5,499 nt of DNA from DATLFP01 sp035540955 (GTDB lineage Bacteria; Actinomycetota; Acidimicrobiia; Acidimicrobiales; CADCSY01): positions 1-5,499 of the forward strand of contig DATLFP010000114.1 in assembly GCA_035540955.1 (NCBI GenBank). The letters run 5' to 3'. Every line of letters starts with the position of its first letter. Position 1 is the stretch's first letter. Positions 1 through 5,495 of this stretch are shown piece after piece. Position numbers and translations under genes: made by a program. The notes below the pieces were generated by a model. That model was not told the DNA's origin, ran no database searches, and was given only the letters and a program-made list of their open reading frames with translations.

Positions 1-1829
1 GGGTGGATCAGCGCCAGCACCAGGTTGAAGACCATGATCAGCCCGAAGTGGACCGGGTCGATGCCGTACTCGACCACCGCGATGGGCGCCAGGAAGGGCG
101 CCAGGATGAACAGCGCCGGCAGCGGCTCGATGAAGATGCCCACCGCCAGCAGCAGCAGGTTCACCACCAACAGAAAGACGTACCGGTTGTCGGTGATGCC
201 GGTGAGGAAGTCGCCGAGGTGCCGGCCGAAGCCATCGATCTCGAGCGCGCGGGCGAGGATGGCCGAGTCGCCCAGGAGCAGCATCACGATGCCGGTCTCC
301 AGCGCCGCGGCCACCAGGATCGCCGAGAGCTGGCGCGGCCCGATCCCCGAGTACCAGAAGAGCGCCAGGACGAGGGTCACCAGCGCCGCCACCGAGGCCG
401 ACTCGGTGGGGGTGAACTTCCCGCTGAAGATGCCCCCGAGGATGATGAAGGGGATCAGGAGCACCGGCAGCGCGGCGATGCCGGTGCGCGCCACGACCGG
501 CCAGCCGGCGAAGCGGCGCTTCTCGAGAAAGCCCAGCCGGCGCACCACGACGTAGACCGTGGCGGCCTGGAAGATCAGCAGCAGCGCCTCGGCGAAGACC
601 CCCGAGAGCAGCAGCTTCTCGATCGATGCCTGGCCGGGGCCCTGCACGACGTAGCCGTAGACGATGAACATGACCGAGATGGGCCCGATCGGCCCCTTGA
701 TCGAGGCCCCGGCCACCACCGCGGCGGCCACGTCGCGCCGGTAGCCCTCGCGCTCCATCGCCGGCACCAGCAGCGGGGTCATGATCGCCGCGTCGGCCTG
801 GGCCGAGCCGGAGATGCCCGAGACCGCGGCCGAGGTCAGCTGGGCCACGTAGGCCATGCCGCCGCGAAGGTGGGCCACCAGGGATGCGGCGAAGGCGATC
901 AGGCGGCCCGACATGCCGCTGCCGTTCATCACCTCGGCCACGACCAGGAACATCAGGATCACCAGCAGCTCGCCGGAGCCCGAGAGGCCCATCGCGGTCT
1001 GGCTGGTGAAGTAGGGGGTGATCGGGTCCGGGCTGGGGTAGAGGCTGAGCCCGAGGAAGCCCGGCAGGAAGGCCACCACCCCGACCATCAGCAGCATGAA
1101 GACGATCGGGGTGCCGGCCAGCGTCAGCGCCACAAAGAGGATCCCCGCGGCGATCAGCGGCTCCCCGCCGGACTCGAGCACCGCGTACATGGCCGCCCAG
1201 ACGGCCCCCGCGATGACCAGGCCGCCGAGCAGGCCGGTCAGCGCCGCGCGCGCCCCGGCGCGCCCGCGCCCCGCGAGCTCGGCGGCCCCGGCCACCACCG
1301 CCTGCGCGTAGTGCAGGGTGACGAAGTAGTAGCCGAGCGTCATCGAGGCGATCGGGTAGAACCACGCGATCTCGAGCGCCGGCGTGGTGCCGGCCGGCGC
1401 GCCCTCGCCGAGCGCGAACTGGGTGGCCCGGTAGCAGGAGTAGACCAGCAGCAGGCCGAGGCTGACCCCGGAGAAGGTGCGCACCGAGCGCTGCCACCAG
1501 GGCGCGCCGTGGTGGGAGACCAGCGTCAGCACGGTCACCGCCGAGCGCTTGATCGCCAGCGAGACGCCCATCCAGATCGTCCACAGGAAGGCGAAGCGGG
1601 CCAGCTCGGGGGCCACGAAGATCGAGTAGCCGAGCGCCTCGCGGGTGAAGACGTTGCCGGCCAGGGCCAGCACCGCGACCACCACCGCCACCACCGCCAC
1701 GAAGCGCGCGATGCGCACGGCGGCCTGGGAGTAGAGCTCGAGGACGTCGGCCGCGCCGGCGAGCCCTCGGGAGAGCCGGTTGCCGGCGCCGTGGGCGGCG
1801 GCCCCGGACGGGTGGGCGAGGGTGGTCAT
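1..1829 (-). CDS. dctM: TRAP transporter fused permease DctQM, 3' end cut off by window edge
   Basis: Membrane component of a TRAP carboxylate transporter, which uses an ion gradient (usually sodium) to import substrate delivered by the DctP binding protein. I translated 609 codons without a stop from ATG at 1827-1829; the frame runs off the left edge. Residues about 1-190 are the small DctQ part: a helix near 42-60, then the typical ELARFAFLWTIWMGVSLAIKR stretch at 75-95. Residues about 195-609 are the large DctM part. It shows GTPIVFMLLMVG (239-250), the hallmark SGISGSAQADAAIMTPLLVPAM (337-358), FTPTESASVAA (472-482) and IEPLPALFILAP (567-578), and it stops inside ALIHP, where DctM proteins normally have an HPP-type motif near the C-terminus. 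Perhaps 60-80 residues are missing. An in-frame TAA only 18 bases upstream limits the start; no Shine-Dalgarno is visible. It follows dctP by 73 bp in one operon. Family call is firm; substrate is unknown. Confidence 0.95.
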   Translation of the reverse strand, partial: MTTLAHPSGAAAHGAGNRLSRGLAGAADVLELYSQAAVRIARFVAVVAVVVAVLALAGNVFTREALGYSIFVAPELARFAFLWTIWMGVSLAIKRSAVTVLTLVSHHGAPWWQRSVRTFSGVSLGLLLVYSCYRATQFALGEGAPAGTTPALEIAWFYPIASMTLGYYFVTLHYAQAVVAGAAELAGRGRAGARAALTGLLGGLVIAGAVWAAMYAVLESGGEPLIAAGILFVALTLAGTPIVFMLLMVGVVAFLPGFLGLSLYPSPDPITPYFTSQTAMGLSGSGELLVILMFLVVAEVMNGSGMSGRLIAFAASLVAHLRGGMAYVAQLTSAAVSGISGSAQADAAIMTPLLVPAMEREGYRRDVAAAVVAGASIKGPIGPISVMFIVYGYVVQGPGQASIEKLLLSGVFAEALLLIFQAATVYVVVRRLGFLEKRRFAGWPVVARTGIAALPVLLIPFIILGGIFSGKFTPTESASVAALVTLVLALFWYSGIGPRQLSAILVAAALETGIVMLLLGDSAILARALEIDGFGRHLGDFLTGITDNRYVFLLVVNLLLLAVGIFIEPLPALFILAPFLAPIAVVEYGIDPVHFGLIMVFNLVLALIH

Positions 1830-1859
1830 CGGAGGAGCGGGCCCAGGTTATCCCGCGCG

Positions 1860-1890
1860 CCCGCGGCCCGGCGTGGCGCCGGACCGCGGG
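1860..1890 (-). promoter_or_regulatory. Stem-loop between dctP and dctQM
   Basis: Two 14-base arms (1860-1873 and 1877-1890) enclose a 3-base loop. Read on the minus-strand transcript they pair along their full length with a single G-U wobble. No U-run follows, so it is not a canonical intrinsic terminator. The location, directly after the binding-protein gene and before the permease gene, suggests an mRNA-stabilising or attenuating hairpin that would raise DctP over DctQM. The structure is seen in the sequence; the function is inferred. Confidence 0.65.
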
Positions 1891-1902
1891 GCGGCGGTCA
1901 GG

Positions 1903-2985
1903 TCAGCCTCCGACCACGCAGCCCTCGGGCAGCGGGGCGGGCGCCGGCGGGTCGCCGAGCGCCGCCTTGGCCTCCTGGATCCGCGTGATGAAGCCGGCGG
2001 TCTGCTCGTCCTGGGACAGCTGCTCGATGGCCGTCTCGCCGGCCGCGCGCAGCTCGGCCAGCTCCTCGGGCGTGGAGATCGCGAACTGGATCCCCTCGTC
2101 GCAGAGCTGCTGGGGCAGGTCGCTCGGCTGCTCGAAGAAGTCGATCGAGAACCCGGGGATCTCGGCGGCGACCTCCATCATCAGGTCCTGCTGCTCCTGG
2201 CTCAGCGAGTTGAACTTGTCCTCGTTGATGACCAGGGCGGTCGGGAAGGGCCAGAAGTTGACGTTGGCCGTCACGTAGTCGGCCACCTCGTAATACTGGA
2301 AGGTCTGGATCAGGCCGAGGTTGGCCTCCATCGCGTCCACGGTGCCGTCGCGCAGGGCCCCGTAGACGTCGGCGATCGGGATCGGCGTCGGGTCCGCGCC
2401 GAGCGCGCGCAGGCCGGTGGCCAGCACATCGGACTCGACCGAGCGGATCTTCAGGCCGTCGAAGTCCTCCAGGCTGGTGAGCGGTTCGTTGACCCCGAGC
2501 GGCTTGCGCAGCCCGCCCTCGTGGATGGCGAGCCCGACCAGGCCGAGCGGCTCGACCGCCGCCAGCATCTCCCGGCCGATGTCGCCCGCGATGACCTCGC
2601 GCTCGAGGTCGTAGCGGTCGATCAGGAAGGGCGCCTGGAGCGCGTCGAAGGCGCGCACGCCCTGGGTGGCCCAGACGGCGGTCGAGATCGACCCCATGTC
2701 CACCGTCCCGCCGATCACGTCCTGCAGCAGCGGCACGTCGCCGCCGGCGTAGCTCGGCAGGGTCTCGATGGTGATCTCACCACCGGACCGCTCATCGAGC
2801 TCTGCCACGAAGTGGTCCACCGCGATTCCGTACGGATGCGCCGGCGGGGTCACGTAGCCCAGTCGCAGCGTGACCGGGCCCCCCTCCCCGCCCTCGTCGT
2901 CGGCGTGGCCGGCTGCGGGGACGACGACGAGCGCCAGCGCGCCGAGCAGGGCCGCGAGCCGCCAGGCCCACGAGCGTGTGATCAC
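1903..2985 (-). CDS. dctP: TRAP transporter solute-binding protein (DctP family)
   Basis: Extracytoplasmic binding protein (360 aa) that captures an organic acid and hands it to DctQM. Residues 1-28 form a Sec signal peptide: a basic start, the hydrophobic run LAALLGALALVVV, and probable cleavage after AGHA before an acidic, glycine-rich linker. There is no lipobox cysteine. The mature domain starts at VTLRLGYVTPPAHPYG (38-53). The family signature spans 176-222: DGLKIRSVESDVLATGLRALGA, then PIPIADVYGALRDGTVDAMEAN. Arg181 in LKIR aligns with the arginine that binds the ligand carboxylate in characterised TRAP binding proteins. Length is usual for the family. The tail is proline-rich and ends CVVGG; Cys295 and Cys356 are the only cysteines. 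I chose the GTG at 2983-2985 because AAGGGGG lies 5 bases upstream and the signal peptide starts there; the frame is open to 3330 but would cross the promoter. The ligand cannot be read from sequence. Confidence 0.95.
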   Translation of the reverse strand: MITRSWAWRLAALLGALALVVVPAAGHADDEGGEGGPVTLRLGYVTPPAHPYGIAVDHFVAELDERSGGEITIETLPSYAGGDVPLLQDVIGGTVDMGSISTAVWATQGVRAFDALQAPFLIDRYDLEREVIAGDIGREMLAAVEPLGLVGLAIHEGGLRKPLGVNEPLTSLEDFDGLKIRSVESDVLATGLRALGADPTPIPIADVYGALRDGTVDAMEANLGLIQTFQYYEVADYVTANVNFWPFPTALVINEDKFNSLSQEQQDLMMEVAAEIPGFSIDFFEQPSDLPQQLCDEGIQFAISTPEELAELRAAGETAIEQLSQDEQTAGFITRIQEAKAALGDPPAPAPLPEGCVVGG

Positions 2986-2990
2986 CGGTT

Positions 2991-2997
2991 CCCCCTT
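2991..2997 (-). promoter_or_regulatory. Ribosome binding site of dctP
   Basis: On the minus strand AAGGGGG is followed by a 5-base spacer and then GTG. It decides the dctP start against the longer open frame. The same AAGGGGGAA string precedes the divergent gene at 3363. Confidence 0.8.
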
Positions 2998-3091
2998 GCT
3001 GTCGGTCTTCGCGAAGCCGCCGCCCGCACCCGGCTGCCCGGCGCCCGGAACGGCAGGCTCCGCTCCGTCGGGATCCGTGCTCGGCGGGGCG

Positions 3092-3122
3092 ACCCTACCG
3101 CAGCTCCGGCGGCGTTTGTCAA
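3092..3122 (-). promoter_or_regulatory. Leftward promoter of dctP-dctQM
   Basis: The minus strand carries a perfect -35 TTGACA (3117-3122). The best -10 is TAGGGT (3092-3097) at a 19-base spacing; an overlapping GGTAGG at 17 bases (3094-3099) is weaker in sequence but better spaced. Transcription would start near 3085, giving a leader of about 100 nt before the dctP GTG. The operator-like palindromes lie 22 bp upstream of this -35, a position suited to an activator or to looping rather than to direct blocking of the polymerase site. Assigned by consensus match only. Confidence 0.6.
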
Positions 3123-3143
3123 CATCCGCACGAGCGTCGTTTT

Positions 3144-3172
3144 GCCATGCGGAACCGCATGGCCATGCGGTT
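3144..3172. promoter_or_regulatory. Triple half-site operator: two overlapping palindromes
   Basis: Three 8-bp half-sites alternate in orientation: CCATGCGG (3145-3152), CCGCATGG (3155-3162) and CCATGCGG (3163-3170). The first pair makes a 20-bp site (3144-3163) with 9-bp arms and an AA spacer. The second pair makes a perfect 20-bp palindrome (3153-3172), AACCGCATGGCCATGCGGTT. Their centres are 9 bp apart, just under one helical turn. It sits between the divergent promoters, so it is probably the binding site of a dimeric regulator controlling transporter and enzymes together. The TGCGGAACCGCA core resembles sites of IclR-type regulators, but that is a guess; no regulator gene is in the window. 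Confidence 0.75.
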
Positions 3173-3213
3173 TTTGGGGATGTTCCAGGCGATGGGGGCG
3201 CCCCGGCGCGCCG

Positions 3214-3242
3214 TTGACGCCCCCGGGTACGTGACATATGCT
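3214..3242 (+). promoter_or_regulatory. Rightward promoter of the ADC-like gene pair
   Basis: TTGACG (3214-3219) and TATGCT (3237-3242) are separated by 17 bases, a near-consensus sigma70-type promoter. Transcription would begin near 3249, leaving a leader of about 114 nt before the ATG at 3363. The -35 is flanked by GGGGGCG (3194-3200) and CGCCCCC (3218-3224), inverted repeats that overlap it and may be incidental in such GC-rich DNA. The triple half-site element ends about 40 bp upstream of the -35. Confidence 0.7.
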
Positions 3243-3320
3243 GCTTGCATCGCTCGCCAGCCGGCATGCCGCCGCGGCCCGTTCGTCGGACCGCTTCGGC
3301 CCCGCCTCGCGAGCGCTGCG

Positions 3321-3347
3321 ATGTGCGCAACCACCCTCATCAACTAA
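3321..3347 (+). CDS. Possible 8-codon leader ORF (MCATTLIN)
   Basis: An ATG at 3321 opens a frame of eight codons, MCATTLIN, that stops at TAA 3345-3347. The stop overlaps the AAGGGGG ribosome binding site of the following gene, and the frame lies inside the predicted leader RNA. The Thr-Thr-Leu-Ile content is the sort seen in attenuator peptides, but the upstream Shine-Dalgarno match is weak (GAGCG) and a frame this short can arise by chance. It is recorded as a possible regulatory leader peptide, not as an established gene. Confidence 0.25.
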   Translation: MCATTLIN

Positions 3348-3352
3348 GGGGG
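3346..3352 (+). promoter_or_regulatory. Ribosome binding site of the first ADC-like gene
   Basis: AAGGGGG lies 10 bases before the ATG at 3363, a slightly long but workable spacing. It overlaps the TAA of the possible leader ORF, so a ribosome ending there would sit on this site. Confidence 0.7.
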
Positions 3353-3362
3353 AAGCCCGTCT

Positions 3363-4388
3363 ATGGCCGATCAGTTCGCCGTGACGCAGATCCCAGGCGC
3401 CGAGACCGGCGAAATCCCGCCGTCTCCCGTCGATCGTGACGAGAAGACCGCTTTTATCTACTCGCTCGTCGACCCCGTCTGGGACATCGACACTCTGCCG
3501 CTGACCTACACCAACTCTCGTTGGTCGGCGTTCTTCTACCGGTGCGACGAGAAGCAGCTGCGCCGGGTGCTTCCCGACTGTCTGGACCTCGAGGACGACA
3601 TCGTCGAGTTCTGGTACGTCGACCACAACCACACCATGCTGGGTCCGTACGGTGAGATGGGCGTGACCATCGCCGCGAGCCACAAGGCCAGCGACGGTCG
3701 TACGCTCTACGCCGGGTACTACCCGTACATGTACCTGACCCAGGACGCCGCGATTGACGCGGGCCGCGTGCTTGGCTTCCCCAAGAAGGAGGCCTTCATC
3801 CGCGTGGTCGAGCACGGCGGTGCCCCGGACGACGGTTACGGCGTCTACGACACCAAGATCTACCAGTTCGACTACTTCTCGTTCCTGATGATCCGGAACG
3901 GGTACGTGCTCCACTCCTGCACCGGCAAGTACGACGACGCCGACCTGTCCGCCAAGCCGAAGTTCTACGGCAACACGGATTACGGCCGGATGAACATGAA
4001 GGTCGTCACCTCGCCGGACGTCGCCCAGTCCGAGTGGCAGCTGGTCTACCTGCCCTCCCTGGTGACCAAGGACCTGGCCACCGCCATGGGCCGCCCCGAC
4101 TCTGAGGGCTCGCACCGCTTCCAGGTCAAGCCGGAGTCGATCCGCACCGCCAGCCCGGCCAGCTTCAACTGGTTCATGCAGGCGACGCCGTTCGACAACC
4201 TCGGGCACGAGATGCCGCCGAAGGAAATGATCGGGCTGATGACCTTCAGCTTCGACCTCATCATCCCGGCCGGCGAGGTCCCGTGGACCGAGACCTACAC
4301 CCGCGACGCCACCTGGTCTGGCGCGGCCAAGCCGTACCGGTTCGGCCTCCGTCACCGCTTCCCGAAGCCCATCGGGCTCGGCGCGTAG
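3363..4388 (+). CDS. Acetoacetate decarboxylase family protein, paralogue 1
   Basis: Predicted cytoplasmic enzyme of the ADC superfamily (341 aa), whose members use a lysine Schiff base for decarboxylation or, in some branches, aldol/dehydration chemistry. The signature is GYYPYMYLTQDAAIDAGRVLGFPKKEAF (118-145). Lys141 of FPKK matches the catalytic lysine (Lys115 of the clostridial enzyme) and Lys142 the neighbour that lowers its pKa. Arg53 (NSRW), Glu82 (VEFWYVD) and Glu98 (GPYGEMG) fit the spacing of the classical active-site Arg29, Glu61 and Glu76. It is about 90 residues longer than classical ADC; the extra parts are a roughly 40-residue N-terminal lead and an extended C-terminal half ending in RHRFPKP. 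Compared with its neighbour it has five extra residues near 161-175 (VYDTKIYQFDYF). No signal peptide or membrane segment is seen. The ATG is set by AAGGGGG upstream. Family membership is firm; the substrate is unknown. Confidence 0.93.
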   Translation: MADQFAVTQIPGAETGEIPPSPVDRDEKTAFIYSLVDPVWDIDTLPLTYTNSRWSAFFYRCDEKQLRRVLPDCLDLEDDIVEFWYVDHNHTMLGPYGEMGVTIAASHKASDGRTLYAGYYPYMYLTQDAAIDAGRVLGFPKKEAFIRVVEHGGAPDDGYGVYDTKIYQFDYFSFLMIRNGYVLHSCTGKYDDADLSAKPKFYGNTDYGRMNMKVVTSPDVAQSEWQLVYLPSLVTKDLATAMGRPDSEGSHRFQVKPESIRTASPASFNWFMQATPFDNLGHEMPPKEMIGLMTFSFDLIIPAGEVPWTETYTRDATWSGAAKPYRFGLRHRFPKPIGLGA

Positions 4389-4400
4389 CAGCGGCAGGAT

Positions 4401-4410
4401 CGTGATCACG
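4401..4410. repeat. Short palindrome CGTGATCACG
   Basis: A perfect 10-bp palindrome lies 12 bases after the stop of the first ADC-like gene. Its 8-bp core GTGATCAC also occurs at 2978-2985, over the dctP start codon. It may be part of a regulatory site or coincidence. Confidence 0.35.
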
Positions 4411-4413
4411 CGC

Positions 4414-4447
4414 GACGGGGACAGCCGCGTGCCCGGGTGTCCCCGTC
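4414..4447 (+). promoter_or_regulatory. Stem-loop between the two ADC-like genes
   Basis: GACGGGGACA (4414-4423) pairs perfectly with TGTCCCCGTC (4438-4447) across a 14-base loop. The bases after it include CCTTTCT but no real U-run, so termination would be partial at best. It lies in the 90-bp gap, 15 bases before the next ribosome binding site. It could stabilise or tune the ratio of the two paralogues, much as the hairpin between dctP and dctQM might. The structure is visible; the function is inferred. Confidence 0.6.
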
Positions 4448-4462
4448 CGCTGACCTTTCTCC

Positions 4463-4470
4463 AAGGAGGA
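4463..4470 (+). promoter_or_regulatory. Strong ribosome binding site of the second ADC-like gene
   Basis: AAGGAGGA is an almost ideal Shine-Dalgarno, 8 bases before ATG 4479. It fixes that start over the in-frame GTG at 4437, which lies at the stem-loop, and predicts strong translation of this paralogue. Confidence 0.9.
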
Positions 4471-4478
4471 ATCTGGCA

Positions 4479-5495
4479 ATGGCGGAACTGAACGTCACGA
4501 GCGTTCCGTGGATCGACTCCGGCGACGCGCCGCCCCTGGCTCTTGACCGCGACAAGCGGGACATCATCTCCCAGGGCATCGCCGACCCGCTGGTCGACTA
4601 CGACATCGTGCCGCTGACCTACACCAACTCGCGTTGGTCGGCCTTCTTCTACCGGGTCGACGAGGCTCAGCTTCGGCGGATCCTTCCGAAGTGCCTCGAG
4701 CTCGAGGACGACGTGGTCGAGTTCTGGTACGTCGACCACCTGCACACCGGTCTCGGCCCGTACGGCGAGATGGGCGTGACGGTGTCGGCCTCCTGCAAGG
4801 GTCAGGACGGCAACACGTACTACGCCGGCTACTACCCCTACATGTACCTGACTCAGGACGCCGCGGTGTTCGCCGGTCGCGAGCCCTTCGGCTTCCCGAA
4901 GAAGATCGCCTACATCGTCACCCTCGAGCACGGTGGCAAGGAGGACGACGGGTACGGCGGGTTCGGCAACGACTACTTCAACTTCACCATGGAGCGGCGT
5001 GGGTACCTCATCCACACCGCGACCGGTCGCTACGACGACGCGGAGCTCCCGGCGAAGCCGAAGTTCTACGGGGACCCCCGGTACGGTCGCATGAACCTGC
5101 GGCTGATCACCGACCCGAGCCTCACGACGACCAAGTGGGACCTGACCTACCTGCCGTCTGAGGTCACCAAGGCCACGGCGGCGGCGATGGGCCGTCCCGA
5201 GACCGAGGGTCAGCACCGCTTCCAGCTCAAGCCGGAGTCGATCCGCACGGCGTCCGCCGGCGCGATCCGGTCGTGGGCCCTCACGGCCACGCCGTTCGAC
5301 AACCTCGGCGCCATGATGCCGGTCAAGGAGCTCATCGGCCTGATGAGCTTCAACTTCGACCTCATCATCCCGGGCGCGGACACCATCTGGACGCAGACGA
5401 TCGAGCGCACCGCCGAGGACATCGGCGACCTGCTCTTCGCCACGCCGTACCAGTACACGATGCGCCACCGCTTCCCGAAGCCCCCGGGCGTCTAG
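4479..5495 (+). CDS. Acetoacetate decarboxylase family protein, paralogue 2
   Basis: Second ADC-superfamily enzyme (338 aa), clearly a duplicate of the gene before it: residues 44-99 differ from its 45-100 at only 9 of 56 positions. The signature GYYPYMYLTQDAAVFAGREPFGFPKK ends with Lys141-Lys142, the predicted Schiff-base lysine and its neighbour. Arg52, Glu81 and Glu97 match the expected active-site residues, so both copies look catalytically competent. The proteins diverge most at the N-terminus, at 160-175 (five residues shorter here) and at 300-325, where this copy has an acidic stretch IERTAEDIGDLLF. Both end in RHRFPKP. It is probably cotranscribed with paralogue 1, since no promoter is evident in the 90-bp gap. 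The two may form a hetero-oligomer or act on related substrates. The stop TAG is at 5493-5495; only four bases of the window follow. Confidence 0.93.
   Translation: MAELNVTSVPWIDSGDAPPLALDRDKRDIISQGIADPLVDYDIVPLTYTNSRWSAFFYRVDEAQLRRILPKCLELEDDVVEFWYVDHLHTGLGPYGEMGVTVSASCKGQDGNTYYAGYYPYMYLTQDAAVFAGREPFGFPKKIAYIVTLEHGGKEDDGYGGFGNDYFNFTMERRGYLIHTATGRYDDAELPAKPKFYGDPRYGRMNLRLITDPSLTTTKWDLTYLPSEVTKATAAAMGRPETEGQHRFQLKPESIRTASAGAIRSWALTATPFDNLGAMMPVKELIGLMSFNFDLIIPGADTIWTQTIERTAEDIGDLLFATPYQYTMRHRFPKPPGV

Noticed and set aside
3..1988. Long plus-strand frame of 661 codons
   Set aside because: It is antisense to dctQM, which has clear family motifs. The product is a low-complexity Gln/His/Arg/Gly-rich string with no recognisable domain, as expected opposite GC-rich membrane-protein codons.
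3195..3204. GGGGCGCCCC palindrome
   Set aside because: Short and pure GC in a GC-rich region, so not convincing as a separate site.
1780..3234. Plus-strand frame of 484 codons
   Set aside because: It is antisense to dctP, which has a signal peptide, a ribosome binding site and conserved family motifs.
2986..3330. N-terminal extension of dctP up to 3330
   Set aside because: It would bury the signal peptide and run through the TTGACA promoter and palindromes; the GTG at 2985 has a well-placed ribosome binding site.
4437..4478. GTG start at 4437 for paralogue 2
   Set aside because: It would add 14 residues encoded by the stem-loop; ATG 4479 has AAGGAGGA 8 bases upstream.
2982..5468. Minus-strand frame of 828 codons with an apparent internal duplication
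   Set aside because: It lies opposite both ADC-like genes; the apparent repeat is the mirror of the real paralogy. It also crosses the promoters and operator.
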